This document shows, piece by piece, positions 42,935-51,638 of a stretch of DNA of 64,000 nucleotides; positions within the stretch are counted from its first letter, which is position 1; the number at the start of each line of letters is the position of its first letter. Both the position numbers and the translations under genes were made by a program. Under the pieces are notes generated by a model. The model was given only the letters and a program-made list of their open reading frames with translations. It was not told the origin of the DNA and ran no database searches. Source of the DNA: Umezawaea sp036375055 (lineage in GTDB: Bacteria; Actinomycetota; Actinomycetes; Mycobacteriales; Pseudonocardiaceae); NCBI RefSeq assembly GCF_036375055.1, contig NZ_DASUSQ010000063.1:34616-98615 (forward strand), read 5' to 3'.

Positions 42935-43495
42935 TCAGGACCAGGTGTCGAGATCAACCACCCTGGCCACCAAGGGCGTGACCCGCCTCCTCCACCCACC
43001 TCCCGCGCCGTAGCACCACGCGACGACGTCGGCGATCCACAGCATCTGCTCCTGACCGCTCACCACGTGCTCGTGGACGACGGGTTCCTTCGCCTCCTTG
43101 CCCAGGACCGCCCGGATGGTCCGCTTGTCGTGCCGGTCGCGCTCGCGACGGGTGTCCAGGACCATCCTGGCCACGCCCAAGGCGGTCAGGTCGACCACCA
43201 CGGCGACCAAGCACTCCTGCCGAGCGCGCTCCTCCCCGGTCGCGCAGGTGCGCTGGTAGACGTGCACCAGCGCACCAGACACGACCAGGCGCGACAGGAC
43301 GATCTTGCGGCGGTCGTTCTTCTCGTTGTGGAAGTGGACCTCCTTCTGCCCCGGCAGCAGCAGGCTCCTGAGCAGCTTGCGCGGCCTGGCCGGGTCTCCG
43401 GCACGAGCGGCAGTCCGAGCGTTGTGACCAGTCGTCCGCAGGTCTGCGGTTTCGTTGCCCTCTTCGCAAGTTTCTCGAAGATCACTTAACGCCAT
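42935..43495 (-). CDS. DUF3800-like hypothetical protein
   Basis: The 186-residue protein ends in LWIADVVAWCYGAGGGWRRR, resembling the C-terminal part of actinobacterial DUF3800-type proteins, and has a LRSLLLPGQKEVHFHNEK start of domain near residue 35. The first 30 residues are unconvincing, so the true start may be further in. No DES-type nuclease motif is visible. The function is unknown. It is isolated between purS and the epimerase gene on the opposite strand. Confidence 0.45.
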   Translation of the reverse strand: MALSDLRETCEEGNETADLRTTGHNARTAARAGDPARPRKLLRSLLLPGQKEVHFHNEKNDRRKIVLSRLVVSGALVHVYQRTCATGEERARQECLVAVVVDLTALGVARMVLDTRRERDRHDKRTIRAVLGKEAKEPVVHEHVVSGQEQMLWIADVVAWCYGAGGGWRRRVTPLVARVVDLDTWS

Positions 43496-43589
43496 CGGAC
43501 GATCACTTTGGTGCAAATCGCCAGGTGGTGCCGTTCGCCCTCTGCGAGACCGGTGGCGGAACCACGATCGGGTCGTCAGTGTTACGGGT

Positions 43590-44579
43590 ATGCGAATCCT
43601 GGTGCTGGGTGGAACCGTCTTCCTCAGCAAGGCGGTGGCGACGGAGGCCGTGCGTCGCAACCACGAGGTTGTGTGCGCGGCACGTGGTGCTTCCGGGTCC
43701 GTGCCCGAGGGTGCGGACCTTGTTGTTGTCGACCGGGATCAGCCGGGGGCCCTGGAGGTTCTGCGGGGCGAGCAGTTCGACGCCGTCGTCGACGTCGCGA
43801 AGATGTCGGTGAACTGGGTGCGGGAGGCGCTGCACGTCCTGGCGGGGAGCACGGGCCACTGGACGTTCGTGTCGAGCTGTTCGGTGTACCGCGACCACTC
43901 GTCCGCCGGTCAGACGGTGCAGTCGCCGACGCTGCCGCCGCTGGAGGACGACCCGACCGCGCCGTTCGACGCGAACCGGTACGGGTCGGTGAAGGTGGCG
44001 AGCGAGCACGCCGTCCTGGACCAGCTGGAGGACCGGGCGTTCATCCTGCGGGCCGGGTTGATCACCGGGCCCGGTGACCCGAGCGACCGGTTCGGGTACT
44101 GGCCCGCGCGGATGTCGAAGGGCGGGCAGGTCGCGGTGCCGGACTCGCCGGACCAGGCCGCGTCGCACGTCGACGTGCGCGACCTGGCGGCGTGGATCGT
44201 GGACGCGGCGGAGAACCGGCTGGTGGGGACGTTCGACGGCACCGGGCCGTCGGAGCCGCTGAGCTTCTTCCTCGGTGAGATCGCCGGGGCCGTGGCGCCC
44301 CCCGGCACGCAGCTGGTGCGGGTCCCGCTGGAGGTGCTGGACCGGTTGAAGATCGCGCCGTGGGCCGGTCCCCGGTCGCTGCCGCTGTGGCTGACCGAGT
44401 CGCACCTGGCGATGATGTTCCGCGACGCCCGTCCCGCGATGGCCGCCGGTCTGCGGGTGCGGCCCGTCGGCGAGACGGCGAAGGACGCGCTCGCGTACGA
44501 GCACGAGCTGGGGATCGACCGGGTGCGGCGGGCGGGCCTGACCGCGGACGAGGAGTACGAGCTGCTGTCAGCCCTCTGA
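43590..44579 (+). CDS. NAD-dependent epimerase/dehydratase family protein
   Basis: The 329-residue atypical-short-chain reductase begins with the Rossmann motif MRILVLGGTVFLSKAVATEA. It has a WTFVSSCSVYRDHS strand near residue 92 and a catalytic-type Tyr-x3-Lys in RYGSVKVASEH near 130. The C-terminal extension with LPLWLTESH and a helix-rich end suggests a sugar-nucleotide or reductase variant, but the substrate is not assignable. It runs convergent to purC, ending in a strong hairpin. Confidence 0.82.
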   Translation: MRILVLGGTVFLSKAVATEAVRRNHEVVCAARGASGSVPEGADLVVVDRDQPGALEVLRGEQFDAVVDVAKMSVNWVREALHVLAGSTGHWTFVSSCSVYRDHSSAGQTVQSPTLPPLEDDPTAPFDANRYGSVKVASEHAVLDQLEDRAFILRAGLITGPGDPSDRFGYWPARMSKGGQVAVPDSPDQAASHVDVRDLAAWIVDAAENRLVGTFDGTGPSEPLSFFLGEIAGAVAPPGTQLVRVPLEVLDRLKIAPWAGPRSLPLWLTESHLAMMFRDARPAMAAGLRVRPVGETAKDALAYEHELGIDRVRRAGLTADEEYELLSAL

Positions 44580-44585
44580 CCACGA

Positions 44586-44620
44586 GGTTCGGCGCGGAGG
44601 AGAGCCCTCCGCGCCGAACC
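44586..44620. terminator. Bidirectional terminator between epimerase gene and purC
   Basis: A perfect 15-bp stem (44586-44600 with 44606-44620) closes a five-base loop. It begins seven bases after the epimerase stop and ends four bases from the purC stop. No T-run follows. Confidence 0.85.
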
Positions 44621-44623
44621 CGG

Positions 44624-45508
44624 TCAGGAGATCCAGTCCGCGAACGACCGGCCGGAGATCCGCTCGTACGCCTCGACGTAGCTGGCGCGGGTGGTCTCGA
44701 CGACCTCGTCCGGCAGCGCGGGCGGCGGCGTGTCGGACGCGCGGTCCCAGCCGGAGGCGGGCGAGGTGAGCCAGTCGCGGACCTGCTGCTTGTCGAACGA
44801 CGGCTGCACGCGGCCCGGCTGGTAGACGTCGGCGGGCCAGTAGCGCGACGAGTCCGGGGTCAGGACCTCGTCGCCGAGGACGAGCCGTCCGTCGCGGTCG
44901 TGGCCGAACTCGAACTTCGTGTCGGCCAGGATGATCCCGCGCTTGCGGGCGAAGTCGCGGCCCTCGCGGTACACGGCCAGCGTGGTCTCGCGGAGCTGGT
45001 CGGCCAGTTCGGCGCCCACCTCGGCGCTCACGGCCTCGAAGCTCACGTTCTCGTCGTGCGACCCCAGCTCGGCCTTCGTGGCGGGCGTGAAGATCGGCTC
45101 CGCCAGCTCGGCCGCCTCGACCAGGCCGGGCGGCAGCTCCACGCCGCACACGGCGCCGGTTGCCCGGTAGTCCGACAGGCCGGAACCGGTCAGGTAGCCG
45201 CGCGCCACGCACTCGACCTGCACCATCTCCAGGCGCTTGACCAGCAGTGCCCGGCCGCGGACCTCGGCCGGGATGCGCGGGTCGTCGTAGGCGACGAGGT
45301 GGTTCGGAACCACGTCGGCGAGCTGCTCGAACCAGAACACGCTCATCGCGGTGAGCACCCGGCCCTTGTCCGGGATCTCGCTGGAGAGCACGTGGTCGTA
45401 GGCGGAGATGTGGTCGGTCGCGACGAGCAGCAGCAGCTCGTCGTCCACGGCGTACAGCCTGCGGACCTTGCCTACGGCGACCTGCGGGTAATCGGCGAGC
45501 TTGGGCAC
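44624..45508 (-). CDS. purC: SAICAR synthetase
   Basis: The 294-residue enzyme makes SAICAR from CAIR and aspartate with ATP. Markers include GKVRRLYAVDDELLLLVATD at the start, DHISAYDHVL, VVRGYLTGSG-type ECVARGYLTGSGLSDY near residue 120 and ILADTKFEFGHD near 200. The GTG at 45506-45508 (PKLADYPQVAVGKV) fits the family start; upstream codons are not conserved-looking. Length matches the actinobacterial enzyme. Confidence 0.95.
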   Translation of the reverse strand: MPKLADYPQVAVGKVRRLYAVDDELLLLVATDHISAYDHVLSSEIPDKGRVLTAMSVFWFEQLADVVPNHLVAYDDPRIPAEVRGRALLVKRLEMVQVECVARGYLTGSGLSDYRATGAVCGVELPPGLVEAAELAEPIFTPATKAELGSHDENVSFEAVSAEVGAELADQLRETTLAVYREGRDFARKRGIILADTKFEFGHDRDGRLVLGDEVLTPDSSRYWPADVYQPGRVQPSFDKQQVRDWLTSPASGWDRASDTPPPALPDEVVETTRASYVEAYERISGRSFADWIS

Positions 45509-45712
45509 GCGGGCCAGCGTACTTCGCGCCCGGACCCCGACCGCTCGGCGGACGGTGGTGTCAATCACGCAGGCCAGCCCCGGTACGGCCAAGTTGTTCA
45601 GACCATTTCTTTGCCCGATGGAAAGCATCCGCGCAGGTCACAGGCAGATTTCGGATTTCCCAGATGGCGGGTCGACCTCCAAAAGAGCCTCGTGGACGGC
45701 TAGATTCCCGAC

Positions 45713-46564
45713 ATGCGCGCACCCGCCCTGCTCCTCGCAGCCCTGCTGCTGTCCGCCTGCGCCCCGGTGGACGAGAACACCGGACCCACCGGGCCCACGG
45801 CCGTCGACGGCGTCCCCTGCACCAAGGACAACCTGACGACGTTGACCAAGGGCAGGTTCACGTTCGGCACCGACCAGCCGGTCTACCCGCCGTGGTACCA
45901 GGACGACGACCCGACCAACGGCAAGGGCTTCGAGTCGGCCGTCGCCTACGCCGTCGCCCAGCAGCTCGGCTACGCGAAGGAGGACGTGGCGTGGGTGAGG
46001 GTGCCGTTCAACGCGGCCATCCAGCCCGGCGCCAAGACCTACGACGCGAACCTGACCGAGTTCTCGATCACCGACGAGCGCAAGCAGGCGGTGGACTTCT
46101 CGGCGCCGTACTACACCGTCGCGCAGGCCGTCGTCTCGCTGAAGACCTCGCCGGTGGCCGGTGCCAAGACGCTGGCCGACGTGCGGAAGGCCAAGATCGG
46201 CGCCCAGGTCGGCACGACGAGCTTCACCGCCGCGAAGCGGCTGGCCGCCGAGCAGGACATCGCCGTCTACAACACGAACGACGACGCCAAGGCCGCGTTG
46301 ACCGCCGGTCAGGTCGAGGCGATCGTGGTGGACCTGCCGACGGCGTTCTTCATCACCAGCTCGGAGTTGCAGGACACCACGATCGTCGGCCAGATCCCGG
46401 CCGGTGACGGCAAGCCGGAGATGTTCGGCATCGTGCTCGACAAGGGCAGCAAGCTGACCGGCTGCGTGTCCACGGCCGTGGAGGCGCTGCGGTCGCAGGG
46501 CAGGCTCGCCGAGATCGAGAAGCAGTGGCTGACCACCGAGGGCAAGGCGCCCGAACTCAAGTGA
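45713..46564 (+). CDS. Amino-acid ABC transporter substrate-binding lipoprotein
   Basis: The 283-residue SBP_bac_3 protein has the lipobox LLLSAC (Cys16) and a binding domain with RFTFGTDQPVYPPWYQ, GFESAVAYAVAQQLGY and EFSITDERKQAVDFSAPYY. It would bind a polar amino acid and deliver it to the following permease; the ligand is not known. A TAGATT hexamer lies six bases before the ATG and no Shine-Dalgarno is evident, so the transcript may be leaderless. It overlaps the permease start (TGATG). Confidence 0.88.
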   Translation: MRAPALLLAALLLSACAPVDENTGPTGPTAVDGVPCTKDNLTTLTKGRFTFGTDQPVYPPWYQDDDPTNGKGFESAVAYAVAQQLGYAKEDVAWVRVPFNAAIQPGAKTYDANLTEFSITDERKQAVDFSAPYYTVAQAVVSLKTSPVAGAKTLADVRKAKIGAQVGTTSFTAAKRLAAEQDIAVYNTNDDAKAALTAGQVEAIVVDLPTAFFITSSELQDTTIVGQIPAGDGKPEMFGIVLDKGSKLTGCVSTAVEALRSQGRLAEIEKQWLTTEGKAPELK

Positions 46565-47388
46565 TGAGCGACCTCCAGCGGGAACGCTCGGCGTACAAGC
46601 GTTCCCGCGCTCGTCGCTCCACCGCGGTCGCCCTGCTGTCCACCGCGGTCTTCGCGGCCGTCGTCTGGTTCTCGGTGCGCGGCGCACCGGGTTGGCCCAG
46701 GGTGCGGCAGTCGTTCTTCAGCCTGGACACGGCGTGGCGCACCCTGCCCGCGGTCCTCGACGGGCTGTGGCTCAACGTCCGGGTGCTCGTCGCCGCCGAG
46801 GCCGTGATCCTGGTGCTGGCGCTGGGGATCGCCGCGCTGCGGACGTTGCGCGGCCCGGTCTGGTTCCCGGTGCGGGCGTTCGCGACCGGGTACGTCGACC
46901 TGTTCCGCGGACTGCCGCTGATCATCTGCCTGTACCTGGTCGGCTTCGGCCTGCCGGGGCTGCGGCTGTCCGGTGTCCCGAACGACCCGGTGCTGCTCGG
47001 CGGCATCGCCCTCGTGCTCGTCTACTCCGCCTACGTGGCCGAGGTCTTCCGCGCGGGCATCGAGTCGATCCACCCGTCGCAGCTGGCCGCCGCCCGCTCG
47101 CTCGGGCTGAACCACCGCAGGACCATGCGGCTCGTCGTGCTCCCGCAGGCGGTCCGCCGCGTGCTGCCCGCGCTGCTGAACGACTTCGTGGCGCTCCAGA
47201 AGGACTGCGGCCTCATCTCGGTGCTCGGCGCGGTCGACGCCGTGCGGGCCGCGCAGATCGAGTCGTCCACGTCGTACAACTTCACTCCGTACGTCGTGGC
47301 GGGGCTGCTGTTCGTGCTGCTCTCCGTGCCGTCCGGGCGGCTGGCGGACTGGGTGTCGCGGCGCGCCGCGCGCAGGCAGGGGGCGTGA
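46564..47388 (+). CDS. Polar amino-acid ABC transporter permease
   Basis: The 274-residue permease of the HisM/GlnP type has five or six membrane segments. The LNHRRTMRLVVLPQAVRRVLP stretch near residue 180 gives the EAA-loop contact with the ATPase. A GYVDLFRGLPLIICLYL segment near residue 105 is characteristic. It is a single-permease system, so it would form a homodimer. It is coupled to both neighbours by one-base overlaps. Confidence 0.9.
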   Translation: MSDLQRERSAYKRSRARRSTAVALLSTAVFAAVVWFSVRGAPGWPRVRQSFFSLDTAWRTLPAVLDGLWLNVRVLVAAEAVILVLALGIAALRTLRGPVWFPVRAFATGYVDLFRGLPLIICLYLVGFGLPGLRLSGVPNDPVLLGGIALVLVYSAYVAEVFRAGIESIHPSQLAAARSLGLNHRRTMRLVVLPQAVRRVLPALLNDFVALQKDCGLISVLGAVDAVRAAQIESSTSYNFTPYVVAGLLFVLLSVPSGRLADWVSRRAARRQGA

Positions 47389-48143
47389 TGTCGGGGACCG
47401 ATCCGGTGCTGGGTGTGCGCGGACTGGTGAAGCGGTACGGCGCCACGACGGTGCTCGACGGCATCGACCTCGACGTGCACGAGCACGAGGTCGTGGTGCT
47501 GATCGGGTCGTCGGGCTCCGGCAAGTCGACCCTGCTGCGCTGCGCCAACCTGCTGGAGGAGCTGGACGACGGGCAGGTGCTGCTCGACGGCGTGGACGTG
47601 TCCGACCCGCGCGTGGACGCCGACGTGGCGCGGCGGGCGATGGGGATCGTCTTCCAGGCGTTCAACCTGTTCCCGCACATGTCCGTGCTCGACAACGTGA
47701 CGCTCGCGCCGCGCGTGGTGCACGGCGTGCCGCGGTCGGTGGCCGACGACCGGGCCCGTGAACTGCTGGACCGGGTGGGCCTGGCGGACAGGGCGGGCTC
47801 GTACCCGGACCGGCTGTCCGGCGGCCAGCAGCAGCGGGTGGCCATCGCGCGGGCGCTGGCCTACGACCCGCGGCTGCTGCTGTTCGACGAGATCACCAGC
47901 GCCCTCGACCCGGAACTGGTCGGCGAAGTGCTCGCGCTCGTGCGGGAACTCGCAGGTCAGGGCCGCACGATCCTGATGGCCACGCACGAGATGGGGTTCG
48001 CGAAGCAGGTCGCCGACCGCATCTGCTTCCTGGACGGCGGCAGGCTCCTGGAGTCCGGTCCGCCGGAGCAGGTGCTGGGAGACCCGACCCACGAGCGGAC
48101 GCGGCGGTTCCTCAGCCGAATCATCGACGCGGGCCGCCTGTAG
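47388..48143 (+). CDS. Polar amino-acid ABC transporter ATPase
   Basis: The 251-residue ATPase has Walker A GSSGSGKSTLLRC, a Q-loop in FQAFNLFPHM, signature LSGGQQQRVAIARAL, Walker B LLLFDEITSALDPE and H-loop ATHEMGFAKQVADR. These match the GlnQ/HisP class. It is the last gene of the three-gene importer operon, followed 36 bases later by a lipoprotein gene. Confidence 0.93.
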   Translation: MSGTDPVLGVRGLVKRYGATTVLDGIDLDVHEHEVVVLIGSSGSGKSTLLRCANLLEELDDGQVLLDGVDVSDPRVDADVARRAMGIVFQAFNLFPHMSVLDNVTLAPRVVHGVPRSVADDRARELLDRVGLADRAGSYPDRLSGGQQQRVAIARALAYDPRLLLFDEITSALDPELVGEVLALVRELAGQGRTILMATHEMGFAKQVADRICFLDGGRLLESGPPEQVLGDPTHERTRRFLSRIIDAGRL

Positions 48144-48179
48144 CCCGATCGGGGGTTCAGGTCTCGGCCGTCCGCACCT

Positions 48180-48647
48180 ATGGTGCACCTCGTGCTTTCC
48201 CCGAAGAAGGCCTGCGGAACAGCGATCACCGGTCTCGCGCTGGTGCTCGTCGCGACCGCGTGCGGCGCCCCCGACGCCGCCCCCAGACCGTCCCCGAGCA
48301 TCCCGACCATCTCGCCCGCCCCCACGTCGGCGCAGGCCAGCTCCCCACCGGTGCCGTCGAACGACGTCATCGCGGTGCAGCCGCCCGTCGCCCCGGAGCC
48401 CGCTCCGGTCGAGGTGGAGCCCACCACCGAGGCACCACCGCCCGCTCCGCCGCCCCCGGCCGAGCCGCCGCCACCGCCTCCACCACCGCCGGAGGAGCCC
48501 GCTGACCCCGAGCCGCCGGAGGAGGGGCTGGTCGTGATGCAGGGCACGGCGTGCCCGGTGGAGGGCGCGATAGCCGTGAACCGCAGGCTCAAGCCGATGG
48601 TGTGCACGGCGGGCAGCGGCGACAGGCTCCGCTGGCAGCCGCTGTAG
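48180..48647 (+). CDS. Proline-rich lipoprotein of unknown function
   Basis: The 155-residue protein has a signal peptide with lipobox VATAC (Cys28), then about 85 residues dominated by Pro, Ala and Glu that should span the cell wall. A short C-terminal domain has two cysteines (GTACPVEG, MVCTAG) that may pair. The function is unknown. It may belong to the preceding transporter operon, but a gap of 36 bases makes that uncertain. Confidence 0.7.
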   Translation: MVHLVLSPKKACGTAITGLALVLVATACGAPDAAPRPSPSIPTISPAPTSAQASSPPVPSNDVIAVQPPVAPEPAPVEVEPTTEAPPPAPPPPAEPPPPPPPPPEEPADPEPPEEGLVVMQGTACPVEGAIAVNRRLKPMVCTAGSGDRLRWQPL

Positions 48648-48665
48648 CCGACCCCGCGGCGGGCC

Positions 48666-50759
48666 TCACGCCCCCTGGCCCGGCGCTCCGGCGTCGTCGA
48701 GGGCGGCGAGCTTGCCGTTCACGCGCTCCTCCTCGTCGTCGCACTGCTGCGCCCGGTAGACCGCGAGCGCGTCGAGCAGCAGGGCTCGGGCGTCGGCGCG
48801 CTGCCCCAGTGCGAGGTGGAGGTCGCCGAGGAACTCGACGGTGCCCGCCTCGGCGTAGGTGTTGTCGAGGTCGCGGTAGACGGCGAGCGCCCGGTGGTAG
48901 TGCTCCAGCGCCTCGCGGTGCTGTCCGGCGTGGTGGGCGATGTAGCCGAGGGACTTCAGCGTGGCCGCCTCGCCCTCGGGGTTGTGGATGCGGCGGTGCA
49001 GGGCGAGCGCGGCGGCGCAGTGCTCCCGCGCCCGGTCGAGTTCGCCCAGCACAGCGGTGTACATGCCCGCCTGGTTGAGCGCGTTCGCCTCCCACACGGG
49101 GTGGTCGGCGCCCCGGTGCAGGTGCAGCGCCCTGGTGGCGTGGTCCACCGCCCGGCGGAAGTCCCCCCGCTGCTCCCACGCGCTCGCGAGCAGCCGGTGG
49201 GTGTGGGCCCGGCCGGTGCGGTCGTCGTGCCGTTCGGCCAGGTCGAGTGCGGCGTGCAGGTGCTCGACGGCCTGGTCGTGCCGACCGACGACCAGGCTGG
49301 TGGCGCCGAAGAACCTGTTGGCCACCGCGTGGACCACGGGGTCGGGGTCGTGTTCGGCCGCCGCGAGCCCGGCTCGCCAGGCGGCCACGTCGTCGTGGTG
49401 GTGGCCCCGGCGCGAGCGGAACGGGGTCAGCGTCCACGCCAGCTGCCACACGACCTCGTGCCAGCCCCGGTCGACGACCTCGCGGTGGACGGCCAGCAGG
49501 CACGCCTGTTCGGTGTCGAACCAGGCCAACGCGGCCCGGCGGTCGGCGGGCGGGTCCGGTGGGCGGGTCGGTGGGGCGAACCGGACCGGGATGCGGTGCG
49601 GGTCCAGGAGTTCCGCGCCCGCGCGTGCCGTGTGGAGGTAGTGGTCGACGATCCTGCGCAGCGCGGCCGTCCGGGTGTCCGGTGGCAGCTCGGCGGCGAC
49701 GTCCGCGCCGTACCCGCGGATCAGGTCGTGCATCGAGTAGCGGCCGTGGGCTTCGCGCCGGAGCAGCGACGCCTCCTCCAGGTCGGTGAGCAGCTTCCTG
49801 GTCGTCGGCACGGGCAGGTCGGCGAGGTGGGCCGCGGCGGCCAGGCCGATGTCCGGGCCGGGAGCGGTGGCCAGCAGCTCGAACAACCCGCGCTGGTCGG
49901 CGCCCAGCGCCCGGTGCGACCACGACAGGACGGCGCGCGAGCTGGCGGCGGGATCGTCGTCGTCCAGCGCGCCGAGCCCCTGCTGGCGCAGTTCGGCGGC
50001 GAACTCGGCGAGCGGGACGCGTGGACGGGGGATCGCGCGACCCGCGATGATCGCGAGCGCCAGCGGGTACCCCCCGCAGAGCCGGGCCAGCTCCGCCGCG
50101 GCCCCCGGTTCGGTCGCCACGCGCGCGGGGCCCAGCCGGTGCGCCATGAGGCCGCGGGCCTCGTCGTCGCCGAGGACGTCCAGCGGCAGGTGGTGGGCGC
50201 TGTGCCGGGTGATCAGCGTGGTCAGGGTTCGGCGGCTGGTCACGACGACCGTGCACGTCGACCCGCCGGGCAGCAGCGGCACGACCTGGTCGGCGTCGGC
50301 CGCGTTGTCCAGCACCACCAGCATCCGCCGCCCGGCCACGAGGCTGCGGTAGAGCGCCGCCTGCGCGTCCAGGTCGACGGGGACGCGGCCGGGGTCGACG
50401 CCCAGCGCGTCGAGGAAGCCGCGCACCGCGACCGCGGGCCGCACCGGGTCACCGTCCGGGCTGAACCCGCGCAGGTCCACGAACAGCTGGCCGTCCGGGA
50501 ACCGCTCCAGGCGTTCGTGCGCCCAGCGCAACGCCAACCACGTCTTGCCGATCCCGCCCGCGCCGCCGATCGCCGAGATCACCGCGAACGACGCGTCGTC
50601 GAGCGCGGCCAGCTCGCGGACCCGGCCCGCGAAGGGCCCCGGCGCCGCGGGGAGCTGGCGCGGCACCACCGGGGCGGGCCGGGCGGGGCGGTGGACGTGG
50701 ACGACGCCCGCCTGCACCACCGACTGCGCCGTCGACGAGATCACCCTGTTGCGGATCAT
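48666..50759 (-). CDS. STAND-type NB-ARC ATPase with tetratricopeptide repeats
   Basis: The 697-residue protein has an NB-ARC core (about residues 40-330) with P-loop GGAGGIGKTWLALRWAHER, Walker B RMLVVLDNAAD and LCGGYPLALAIIAGR. A winged-helix region follows (MHDLIRGYGADVA), and then six or more TPRs (about 460-680, for example RTGRAHTHRLLASAWEQRGD). The N-terminus has only a 40-residue linker (VVQAGVVHVHRP), so the usual SARP/HTH output domain is absent. It is probably a signal-responsive switch; the ligand is not known. Confidence 0.85.
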   Translation of the reverse strand: MIRNRVISSTAQSVVQAGVVHVHRPARPAPVVPRQLPAAPGPFAGRVRELAALDDASFAVISAIGGAGGIGKTWLALRWAHERLERFPDGQLFVDLRGFSPDGDPVRPAVAVRGFLDALGVDPGRVPVDLDAQAALYRSLVAGRRMLVVLDNAADADQVVPLLPGGSTCTVVVTSRRTLTTLITRHSAHHLPLDVLGDDEARGLMAHRLGPARVATEPGAAAELARLCGGYPLALAIIAGRAIPRPRVPLAEFAAELRQQGLGALDDDDPAASSRAVLSWSHRALGADQRGLFELLATAPGPDIGLAAAAHLADLPVPTTRKLLTDLEEASLLRREAHGRYSMHDLIRGYGADVAAELPPDTRTAALRRIVDHYLHTARAGAELLDPHRIPVRFAPPTRPPDPPADRRAALAWFDTEQACLLAVHREVVDRGWHEVVWQLAWTLTPFRSRRGHHHDDVAAWRAGLAAAEHDPDPVVHAVANRFFGATSLVVGRHDQAVEHLHAALDLAERHDDRTGRAHTHRLLASAWEQRGDFRRAVDHATRALHLHRGADHPVWEANALNQAGMYTAVLGELDRAREHCAAALALHRRIHNPEGEAATLKSLGYIAHHAGQHREALEHYHRALAVYRDLDNTYAEAGTVEFLGDLHLALGQRADARALLLDALAVYRAQQCDDEEERVNGKLAALDDAGAPGQGA

Positions 50760-50769
50760 GGCACTTCAG

Positions 50770-50813
50770 AATCCACCGGCGGCGGCGTCCCGCACACCGT
50801 TCGCCGGTGGATT
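50770..50813. other. Hairpin between MOSC stop and STAND start
   Basis: Bases 50770-50781 pair perfectly with 50802-50813 (12 bp) around a 20-base loop. Transcribed on the minus strand, it follows immediately after the MOSC stop codon and ends ten bases before the STAND start. It could terminate the upstream transcript or form a leader hairpin; the sequence does not decide which. Confidence 0.6.
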
Positions 50814-51638
50814 TCACCCGTCAGCTTGAACAGGAGCCCACTCGGTGACGTCGACCGGGTCACCGACCGACACCGTGCCGCGGCGGAGGACCTTCGCCTT
50901 CATGCCGAAGGTGACGCCGCCCTGGGCGCGGCGGTAGCCCGCGAGGGTCTTGGTCGGCTCGTGGCCCGCCTTCAGGCCCGTCTCCTGGTCCACGGTCGGC
51001 ACGACGCAGCGCACGCAGATCCGCGAGTAGCCGAACGACGCCGTGCCGATCGACACCCGGCGGACGAGGTCCTCGGTGTGCGGTTCGGGCCAGCCGCTCA
51101 CGACCACGTTGGGGCGGAAGCGGTTCATCGGCACGGGGTCCGCGCCGGTCCGGACGATCCGCTCGTTGAGGCCGTCCAGGGAGGACAGCGACGTCACCAG
51201 CAGCGCGTGGGCGTCCGCGAAGCCGACCCGGCCCTCGTCGTCCAGCTGCCGGTCGAGGTCGGGCGGCACGCGCACCAGCCTGCACGGACGGCCCAGGGCG
51301 AGCGTGAACCACTCGGCCGCCTCGTCGCCCTGGTCCACGCCCTCGCCGGTCCACCAGTGCACGGTGACCTCGCGCCGGTCGCCGTCGGGGCGGGTCTTGT
51401 GCTCGTAGTCCTCCAGGCCCGGCGCGGTCACGAGCAGGCCCCCGTCGACCACGGTCGGGCGGATGACGGCCATCGCGGGCAGCTTGCGCTGGCTGATGAA
51501 GTGGCCGTCCGCGGCGTCCACCAGCATGAAGTCGCGGTCGTGGAGCAGGCCGGTCTCGACGACCGCGCTCGTGGTGAGCGCGGTCGCCGTGCAGCCCTTG
51601 ATCGGGTGGACGAAGAGGCCGTGGACGACCGGGGTCAC
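50814..51638 (-). CDS. MOSC domain-containing protein
   Basis: The 274-residue protein has an MOSC_N beta-barrel start (VVHGLFVHPIKGCTATAL) and the MOSC domain with RFRPNVVVSGWPEPHTED near residue 180 and the conserved Cys in YSRICVRCVVPTVDQETG near 215. It resembles MOSC proteins that handle molybdenum cofactor-linked sulfur. The cofactor interaction is a family trait, not shown here. It overlaps purB's stop by four bases (GTGA). Confidence 0.85.
   Translation of the reverse strand: MTPVVHGLFVHPIKGCTATALTTSAVVETGLLHDRDFMLVDAADGHFISQRKLPAMAVIRPTVVDGGLLVTAPGLEDYEHKTRPDGDRREVTVHWWTGEGVDQGDEAAEWFTLALGRPCRLVRVPPDLDRQLDDEGRVGFADAHALLVTSLSSLDGLNERIVRTGADPVPMNRFRPNVVVSGWPEPHTEDLVRRVSIGTASFGYSRICVRCVVPTVDQETGLKAGHEPTKTLAGYRRAQGGVTFGMKAKVLRRGTVSVGDPVDVTEWAPVQADG

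Noticed and set aside
48390..48520. Proline-rich codon runs as a possible repeat array
   Set aside because: They encode the Pro/Ala/Glu linker of a lipoprotein; no repeat unit of fixed length is present.
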